A stretch of 64,000 bases of DNA, taken from contig OU744730.1 in NCBI GenBank assembly GCA_916613615.1, forward strand, positions 32,907,315-32,971,314. The letters run 5' to 3'. A program made the position numbers and the translations under genes. This document shows, piece by piece, positions 55,440-64,000 of the stretch (position 1 is the stretch's first letter; every line of letters begins with the position of its first letter). The notes under the pieces are model-generated. The model did not search any database and had not been told where the DNA came from. It saw only the letters and a list, made by a program, of their open reading frames with translations. The DNA is from Steromphala cineraria (lineage: Eukaryota; Mollusca; Gastropoda; Trochida; Trochidae).

Positions 55440-55678
55440 TATTGGAGGGACAATGCTCGCGATACCATTGGGGCTATGGATTGCAGGGAATCTTCCGAGC
55501 ATCTATCGAACCATGGGTGGTACTGCTCCGACATTCAGTGTAGCATTGCACCCAAACCTGACTGCATGTAAGTTCTCTACTGCAGACAAAGTTGCCGAGC
55601 CCCTGTCGGGGTTCGAACCAAGGATCTCTTGATCTGAAGTCCGAACGTGCTAACCACTGCGCAATCCCGCCCCTAGTC
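55440..55678 (-). mobile_element. tRNA-derived SINE
   Basis: On the minus strand: GGGGCGGGATTGCGCAGTGG, then TTAGCAC (A box), and TTGGTTCGAACCCCGA (B box) 40 nt on, followed by a unique body. The anticodon-arm region does not fold as a functional tRNA, so it is called a SINE. Its lower-coordinate end is approximate. Confidence 0.7.
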
Positions 55679-55839
55679 TGTTATCCAGACCCTGAAGTAA
55701 AAAAATAAAGGAGCCTTCATAAGTCTAGAAAATATTGTCAAGTCTAGATGCCTAGTCTTTTAAAATAATAAGTATTGTTCAGGGCTCCTTTATTTCTTTT
55801 TAAATATTAAATCAAAATAATATATTGGTAAAGAACTCG

Positions 55840-56449
55840 CATTCTCTCCCCACAGAGGCAACTCAGTCATACCCCAGCTAGCCTCTGTTCCATTACGCCA
55901 AAATCCTGGGGTTCCGGCAGATCGCCCTAGCGGCAAAAAGTTGTAACTTGAGATATCTCCCTTATTTGCAGCCAATGATAACACCTTTTGGATGTCCACG
56001 ACTTCGGGAATACTCAACGGTCGCTCAGTGACTTTCAAAAGAATCATGCCTTTAGGTTTCTTTTTCATTAACAGTGTGAGTCTCAGAGAGGGAAACTCTT
56101 TCAAAATCAGATATGTATAGGGTTTTTCATTAGAAACATATTGTTTTATAATTGTGTAAATTGTTTTTCGTTTTATGATAAATTTTATTTTAATAATTCA
56201 CCAAATAAAAACCAATGAGAAGGTAAAAAGCGATTGTTTTGTAGAAGGAAGAGTAATCTCCCTTTGATGCGGATCCACACGGGAATAGCCGAACTTTTGC
56301 GAATGACCACTTTTGAAACGGCGTCACTGATTGCACAACTAACTTCGATTGCCTCCAATCAGATTTCTACCTTTCTATCCCGTATGTTAGCCGTAATAGA
56401 ACAGAGGCTAATTCAGGTATGACTGAGTTGCCTCTGTGGGGATAGAATG
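55840..56449. mobile_element. 610-bp inverted-repeat element, family C (copy 2), 9-bp target duplication
   Basis: CATTCTCTCCCCACAGAGGC and GCCTCTGTGGGGATAGAATG with long arms. The direct repeat AAGAACTCG flanks it exactly (55831-55839 and 56450-56458). Nine bases points to a Mutator/MULE-type element. No transposase. Confidence 0.9.
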
Positions 56450-57243
56450 AAGAACTCGGGGACTAAATGTTAGTATATCCCGCCCCTATATTACAGTTAT
56501 GAGATAATGGTTCAAATTAACTAGTTCTTATAGTTCTGCTTTACACATACGCATGTACACCACATAAAGTCCACGTGTACATAGTGATGAGCGGAAGTAC
56601 TGTACTAATCGTCGTTAGATGACATAAGGGCTCACCACTAAACGTGATATATATATATAGTGTCCAATAATTAATCACAATTCACTCGGGTAAATCAACA
56701 TGAAAGTCACGATGACGCATTTCAGGTCGCCAAACGTTCCAACAACCATTTACCATGATAAATACAACGTGAACATACTCTGCTCTGTGAAAGTCTAAGT
56801 TGCATTTTTGTTGTTGACGTGTTAGTTCGTATACAGGTGCTGGTATTTACAAGCCAATGATGAAAACCGAGGAAAGGTACCGGTATACCTGGCGGGGTCA
56901 TCGTATGTGGAAATGAAATTTCAATTTCAATTATTTTAGTAGGGACCAAACAACGACATAACGAATTCGGGAAAAAAGTTTTTGAAAAAAATGTTCATAT
57001 ATGAGAAGTAATTGGTTAAAACTAACTTTCTGCTACCATCGGGCTTGTGTCATGTTCATAATCTGCGAATGTCAAAATAGTCGTTATTTCGTGATTTCTA
57101 TAATTTTCAAGTCTACTTGCTTTATACATGCCATATCCCTCTGAAAATGAAGACAATTAGAGGTAATGTATCATGCATCATGCTCAAATTAACTATATTT
57201 GCAGATACCGTATAGTTAATACGGATTTGGAGCAACCTTCGTG

Positions 57244-57550
57244 TTAAGAGGTAAAAGCTAAGTCAGAGATAAGAACATATTTTATATCAACAAGCAGACA
57301 AAGTGAACTATATCCCCCGCCAAAGGGAAAGTAGTGAGTTGTGCTCCAGGAACGAAATCCTATGTTACGTTTCCATGGAAAAGGGTAAAAATAAAAAAAC
57401 AAAGAAGTTGAAAACCCCAAAAGGCACATCTCCACATGATGCCCGTTGCACATACCAAGTTTTGTCGAGCTAGGTCTCACCGTTTTGGAGTTGTGCTCCG
57501 GAAACATTATCGGGACGGACGGACGAACGGATTGACGGACGGATATTGAC
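57244..57550 (-). mobile_element. CGGACGGACG-type dispersed repeat, family F
   Basis: CCCCCGCCAAAGGGAAAGTA, ACCAAGTTTTGTCGAGCTAG and GGACGGACGGACGAACGG. This layout resembles repeats I associate with bivalves. A 102-residue minus frame overlaps it but is not a gene. Confidence 0.6.
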
Positions 57551-60100
57551 ATTTACAACATTGTCGCCATATTCAAGAATAACTTTGACGTGGATTGAGC
57601 GCTCGTTACTTTACATGTGGGTGTTTAAATATGAACGTGCCTTTGCAATAACGCATGTGAGAAAGCTGTTTAACCAATGATAGAGCGTTTATGTTGTTGA
57701 CAATTCGCATGCACATAAATTAGCCATATTCATATAGGAAAAATAGGGTGTTAATTGGAATCGTGACATTGTCCACCACATTTAAGTATTTTCATGGAAC
57801 AGCGATTGACATTTTACATGGGTAATTATGTTTGATGTCACATTCCATTTAGAATCTAACAAGATTTCCTTTTTAGAGAAAATGCAGGTTGTTGAATTTT
57901 GTCAAATATGCTTGGATAGATCCTAATATACAACCAAATATTTGGATTTTGGCCTTAACAATTCTAGTCCGTGGTACAATGAACCTTTCTTATCTGTTTT
58001 GTTGAAAACGCATTTTTTCTTTGGAATGTTTGTGTAAATAGGTCCTCTTATGTTTGCATGTAAGTGTGTTTATGTTGTGTGTTTGCGCTTATTTGTGTGT
58101 GTATCTTAATCTTTTACTGTCGTACACTGCAGTATTTTTCAATAAAACTTTGTCCAAGAATATAGACTAAAAAGTCTCGAGTGGGTGTTTATTACATCTT
58201 GGTTGATTTGAAGACCGGAAACTAGCACTTCTTTTGATTCAACGATTAATAATGTTTGAAGATCATTAAAAGCCATTTCTTTTCAAAAGTACTAACGTCT
58301 TCAAATAAATCCTGCGATTTAATTTATTTATTCATTTAATATTAATTTATTTTAACAATATCTGTGATGACATTCTTATATCTGTTCAACTTTATGATGC
58401 ATTAAAATTAAATCGTGATGTAAACAAATTTTACGATAAGTTGTAAACTAAAAGATTTTTTCCTCTCATAGAATGACAGAAAACATGTCTCCATACTTTT
58501 ACATTTCTGGTCTCCCTGCAAAAACACCCTTAAAGCAACACAGCAGGAACGAGTATCATTTTAGAAACATTTGATTTTTTTCTTGGTCCGATCTTTCCTT
58601 GCAAATGCATGCATGATCTTTTAAAAAACACTGCTACTGTTACTGACGAAATACTACGATTATACCATAGTTTTAAGAACAAGCAAGAATGAAGTCATAT
58701 TTTTATCACAAGTTTCTGGAAAAAAGAAAAAAGTTGTGTTAAATCTTATGTGCAAACCACAATGTTTACATATCCAAAGTCTCAAGAATGTCCTAATTTG
58801 TAACGGCCCGGAAAGTGGTGAATGAATGTTAAAAATATTTTATTTTTCTACTACTTAAAATTATGTAAAGAACAGTCACGTAGCATCCGTCAATAGCAAA
58901 GGTTAACATGCTGAAAAGAGTGTAATTGAAAAATGTTCCATCATATTTATTTAAGGACTTTTCACTTCTAGAGTGCTAAGGTCCAAAGCAATGGAACCAT
59001 TTAAGACAAGATTGCATTGTTTAACTTTAACGTTCTCATAAGTGGTTTTCACTTTGAAAAGCAGCTGTTTCCTCCATAACAAAATGCAAACACTTTCTGA
59101 TTCCAATATGTCAAATAAGTTAAGTTAGCATTGCTAAAGATTTTAACAAAGCGCTCATAATATTTTACTTCTTTTAATACAATTTACAAATGTTCCTTAT
59201 ATTCTTTTGAGTAGTATATGATAGTCATTTAGATATATTCACATCAAATGTTGAAGATGTATCATCATTGTGTCAACGAATAGAATTGTAAGAGCGTGAG
59301 ATTTAAATAAAAAGACAATATATTTTTTGACTCCCACAAGAGTTTATAAGTATGTAAATCAACGAGAATTACATCACTAAATTTAGTGATGACCCACTTT
59401 TTTTCAAGTATTGCAGTACTTATACGTTCTCAACTAAAGGTCAATCATATAAGATGAACAAAACTGGCTTGGTAGTTGGGGTTCAATCATTGCAATCAAA
59501 TGCGTTTATAATCATCAAAAGCTGAAATCTTATTTTCCAGAATTTTCTCCCGATCATAGGTGAAACCGCCAAAGAAAGTCGCAAATATTCTAACGACGGG
59601 CACATCAAGGAACGCAACGCTTCCGTTTTTTAAAAGACCTCGAACTTCCATTTGAATAATAATATTTATCAAAAGATAAGATTTTAAGTTTTAAAATGCC
59701 TATATGGAGATATAACAAATTGTCATATTTTACTTACGCCAGTATTTTTTTGTCCCACGCCTTTACTTTGCTGTTGACAAAAGACGAAGAAATTCCGTGA
59801 AACACGTGCAAAATTGGGGTGTGTTCGATCGATGCGCTCTCTATTTCCGGAAACTGTTTTAGAAACGGGTATTTTACTTACGCTTCAAATTCAAATATGC
59901 TCAACACACACGCAATGAATAACTTCGGCAGTTAAATAAATATAAAATTAAACATATTATGATCTATAAAATCTTTGAATACTTAATTGTTTGTTGAGTA
60001 TGTTTCAACAAACGAAACATTTATTTATTTCTTACTCGCACAGATACAGAGAAGTTTGATGAATTATTTCTGATAACCGTCGCGAGTTTTTGTCCGGTTT
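57551..60100. other. AT-rich gene-free stretch
   Basis: No exon recognised. CAATAAAACTTTGT at 58140-58153 could be a 3' end of an unrecognised transcript or retroelement on the + strand. Confidence 0.4.
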
Positions 60101-60127
60101 TATTTAAATTTATTTATTTATTTAAAT

Positions 60128-60162
<35 letters not shown>

Positions 60163-60163
60163 T
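60101..60163 (+). repeat. (TTTA)n microsatellite
   Basis: About 15 units of TTTA with two interruptions (TTTAAATT). Confidence 0.95.
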
Positions 60164-63029
60164 CTTGATGTTTGTTACTCAAACAAATCACGAAGTATTT
60201 TTATTCATTAGACTCATAATTAATTGAATTTGAGATTGTCCTCTCAAGTTTAATTCATATTGATTATAAGATTTTATTGTGATATTGAAATGCATTAAAT
60301 CATCTCTTTTCGAATTTGAACTATTTTATCTAACGGCACTAAATTTTCTAAATTCATATAAATTCAAAATGTGTTAAAATGGTTGTAATGGTATGTGTTT
60401 GAATTCAATTATAAAATCAAGCTTTAAAACTTAAAATCAATAAGTCGTAAGTTATTTTCGAAAGAAAAAATTTGTAACGACATGTTTTTAATTCCATCCT
60501 GCTTGGATTTTATTTCAACATTTTATCTCAATAATGTTGGTTGAAAAATTCATTTCATTAACCGAAATAATTATTATATTTGTTAAATCAGTAGAATAAC
60601 CTGAATTACGGAGTCAAATATGGTCAAACACGGTTCAAATTTAATCTAGTTTGGTTTAACAACACTGTTTAATTATTATTTGAAAACAGGCTCGGATCAT
60701 TTCGTCTTCGCAAAGAAATATTTTCAAACTATTTTACGCTGTAATTTACACGTCATTTATCATTGAACGAAAAGGACAAGGAGTACCTAACGTCAACCTT
60801 TTTTTTATTTGTTACCGATTTTTCGACTTTGGAGTTACCAGATATGATTAAAGGAGAAACATATATTTGATTAATCTTAACGTTAATGTTCAACACATTT
60901 AATTATTTCTTATTTCAATCGTTAGATAGTTACATAAAATAACAGTAGTCCATATTTGAAAGTTCAAAATACGATAAAATTTACGTAATATCCATTGAAA
61001 AGGTTTAATCGTGGTTAAAATACTTATGTAAGGCGCAATATGTTAATTCATCATTTACGTAACATTCATTTCCATAATATACACCAACTTAACACATTCA
61101 ACAAAATATAGCAAACGCTGGAAATCAAAAACATGTCCAATAAATAACATTTTCGATTAGTTTAATGAAGATAAACAAATTTTAAATAGTAAATACTTAC
61201 ATGTGTCTATCAATCATGCGGCAATACACGTGTTTCAAGTTTGGCACCAGCATACCCCAGCAGAGCATTATGTCTGGTAACCATGGTTACGAATAGCCAC
61301 GTGGAACAGCATCTTCGGACTGGACTGACTGTTTAAATAACTTCGACTGATCCCGAAGTTTTGATTCACTAGTTTCTAGTTACCCGATGATGCACAAGTG
61401 TACAAGTTCCTTCGATGCTCCGATATTTTCATTGAAGCCATTGGACAATTTAGAACATCGCTTCAATATCAATCAGTGCTGCCAGAAGAGTCGTCTGCTA
61501 AGCGATCAGCGGAAGTACCTGTGTCGTCTGCTTGATTTGTAAAAGGCTCTCATACAAATTGGTGGAATGATTATTCTATTGCTTGCCTCTATGCAGAAGG
61601 AAATCATCTTGTAAATGTTGACAATAAACCGAAGAGTTTCCTTCTATGACATCGTCTGATTTGGAACTCTCCTTAATTTGGAGGAAAACTCTGTCATAAC
61701 ATTCCTGCATCATGTCAGAGATTTGCAGCTGTTATCAGAATCTCGTGTGCGGCTGATTGATTCTCGTGAGAGCTCTATTGAACATTGTGAACATCCCTCA
61801 GGAGATGGCCAGATAACAGTTTACTACCAGTGGTGATAAGGATCTCTTTGGAGGTGTCGTCTGGTTATTTCATCTACTTGAACATGATGAACTCGTCTGT
61901 CTAGTGATCATTATTTTCAATTGTTTCTTACATACATCACATTCAGTGACTTGTCTGTGACTTGAGGAGATTTATACAGATAACTTTTACCTTTGAGAAT
62001 CTCTCTCTCATATAGCAAGTTAGTTTATCAAAAGCTCAATTTGCCTTCGACTCGAGAATTTAAATCTCGATTTTGAAAGAAAAGCCCTTAATTATTGTCT
62101 AACCATATCCAATTAGTTCAGCTAAGGCTTTGAATAAAGTATAATGTACATGTGAAAGACTAGGCAGATAGATCTCATTTCGTTCTTATCAGTTCATTGG
62201 TTCCTATCACTGGAACAAGGAACCTAACAAGTGCCAGACAAGAACTCATTGCTTGAAGGAACAAGAGGTAATTTCTTGCAGGAAGCAATAACTTGAAGGG
62301 AACAAGGGACAGTTGCCTGAAGGAAACGAGAGACAATCCTTGGAGGGATGAGAAGCATCTTTGATTATATTCATTTGTAAACCTGCAACGAAATTCGTGA
62401 GTAGAATCTCTTTATTGATTTGTTCATGTCAATCTCATGTTTGTAGCGATTTAGGTGTATCGTTGGACGATGTAGATGAAATTCTATTGTAGGTCTCGTT
62501 GTTGTCAAATAGGTGCTACATTCCTTGTGTAGATGACATTGATGTATGTAAATAAATATTTAGAATAAGGTAGTGTAGGGTAGTTTCGAATACGTCTTTA
62601 AATTGATGTTACTGTTGTGATTATGGTTAACTTTGGAATATACGATTTGTTGCTTTGTTTTCTATTAATAACGAAAAAAGGTACATACATTGTTTGAATC
62701 ATTTGAACCCCCCAAAAAGACAATGCATGTAACTATTGATGCAAATAACTAACATAAACTTTAACTTATTACACACTCTACAAAAACTATTTTTCTCATT
62801 GACGGAATTTTAGTGTTTTTAATAATTCAGTAACAAACACAAATTACTGCAAGTTTAGGAACATTAGATCCGAAAGAAGTTGCTGTAAATGTTTTGGCCC
62901 ATCAAAGTAGTCAAAATACCATTTGCGTGCTATCAAATGACTAAACACTACGCTCTTAATGCATACAGAGTCATTTAAATGATTCATGCCCGTAACTTGC
63001 CACAGTTGAAAACGTTTGGACATTCTCAT
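60164..63029. other. Gene-free stretch
   Basis: No coding feature. A 14-bp perfect palindrome GTAACCATGGTTAC is at 61277-61290 in a less AT-rich patch (61200-61560). A degenerate GAAGGAACAAGAG-type repeat is at 62200-62345. Confidence 0.4.
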
Positions 63030-64000
63030 TTCATTTGGAAAATGTAGACAATCAATCGTTTGTACCCTATCTCCTGAGAAATATCAAATCAAGTTGATAC
63101 CACATGTACGTGGTTCACAGTACATCATGTAAATTATCTCCTTTGTAGAATTATAGTGGAGTTATTACGAAACATTAATTCGTTGAAGTTTACATTTTTC
63201 AAACGAATGTACATGCAATCAATCATGTATCCTGTCTCCTAAGAAATATCAAATCAGGTTTATATAACACGTACATGGTTCACAACACAGCATGTGAATT
63301 TGAAAAATCTAAATGGGCATGTTGGGTATTATTACAAAAATTAATGGGTTGAAGTTAACTTATTTCAAACGAATGTGCATCCAATCAATCGTGTATCTTG
63401 TTAAATGAAAAATATCAAATCAGGTTTATTACACATGTACATGGTTCACAAAAAGCACGTGAATTATCTCCTTTGTTTTATCGTTAACGGTTATATTTGG
63501 TATTATCAAGAAACATAAATGGGTTGAAAGTTACTATTTTCAAACGAATGTACATCGAATCATCAAATCACCTTTTTGTATCATGTTTCCTGAGAAATAT
63601 CAAATCAAGTTGATATCACATGTACATGGTTCACAACACAATATACAGTATCTCCTTTGTTGGATTATAATGGATGATATAAGGTATTATTACGAAAGAT
63701 TCATTGGTTGAAGTTTACATGTTTCAAAGGAATTTACATGGAGTCAATCTTATGTATCATGTCTTATGAAAAAAATTAAATCATGTTTATACCACATTTA
63801 CAACGCAGCACGTAAAGTATCTACTACTATCTATATATGTATATATATTATGTGCATCCAATCAATCTTTTGTATCCTGTCAGATGTATAATATATGTAT
63901 GTATGATATAAACTAGGTCCCACACGTGCATGATATGTAAATGTAGAATCTTAGGATCGTAATCGATTATTAGATATTATTAAGAAACAAAAATGGGTTG
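63030..64000. repeat. Satellite-like array of about 165-185 bp units
   Basis: GAGAAATATCAAATCAAGTT, then ACATGTACATGGTTCACA, TATCTCCTTTGT and TTTCAAACGAATGTACAT recur at about 63074, 63238, 63404, 63590 and 63766. Units differ by substitutions and small indels. The array runs off the right edge. Confidence 0.85.

Noticed and set aside
55604..55673. Functional tRNA gene on the minus strand
   Set aside because: The anticodon arm does not fold well and the similarity continues into a SINE-like body.
55790..56104. 104-residue minus frame similar to a frame at 51213-51440
   Set aside because: The resemblance is explained by both lying in copies of transposon family C; no transposase motifs.
61277..61290. 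RFX X-box
   Set aside because: The palindrome GTAACCATGGTTAC departs from the RYYNYYATRRNRAC consensus at two positions, and no ciliary gene is adjacent.

Overview
This is a 64 kb window of an animal nuclear genome. It is AT-rich and intron-rich, and it is crowded with short non-autonomous transposons, SINE-like elements, one truncated LINE, microsatellites and minisatellites. Several interspersed repeats are of types I associate with bivalve molluscs: one opening with a CCCCCGAATC/CCGGGGGCAT terminus and runs of CTGTCCGT, one with GCTCATCTGGCC ends, and one with a CGGACGGACGGACG tract. A bivalve, possibly a scallop, is my best guess. The species is inference.

The main content is a head-to-tail pair of STRA6-like genes (retinol/RBP-receptor family), both on the + strand. 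I rebuilt them exon by exon from splice sites, reading frame and mutual similarity, because most exons are too short to stand out as open frames. Gene 1 runs 12294-29821: 16 coding exons, 1845 nt, 614 residues, uninterrupted. Gene 2 runs from about 39.2-39.3 kb to 52128: 16 matching exons, at least 625 residues, with an uncertain first exon. Every intron position and phase is shared, and 10 of the 15 comparable exons (2-16) have identical length, so the pair is a tandem duplication. Both proteins are expected to be multipass plasma-membrane proteins that move retinoid.

Layout: 1-12.3 kb is gene-free, with transposon copies and a (GATGGT)n repeat. 12.3-29.9 kb is STRA6-like gene 1. 30-39.2 kb is the spacer, with a 5'-truncated Jockey/CR1/L2-type LINE on the minus strand, miniature elements and a C29 tract. 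39.2-52.4 kb is STRA6-like gene 2. 52.4-57.6 kb holds an intronless histone H2A.X-type frame (minus strand, 54577-54987, ending SQEF), a SINE and a 610-bp inverted-repeat element. 57.6-64 kb is gene-free and ends in a satellite-like array that continues past the window.

The most unusual structure is how repeats and duplications sit on the splice sites of the two genes. A 12-copy, 72-bp minisatellite ends 4 bp before exon 2 of gene 1. A dispersed repeat ends about 8 bp before exon 4 of gene 1. A TTAA-flanked miniature element begins 7 bp inside an intron of gene 2. At three places the 3' end of an exon, with its splice donor and the start of the intron, has been tandemly copied.
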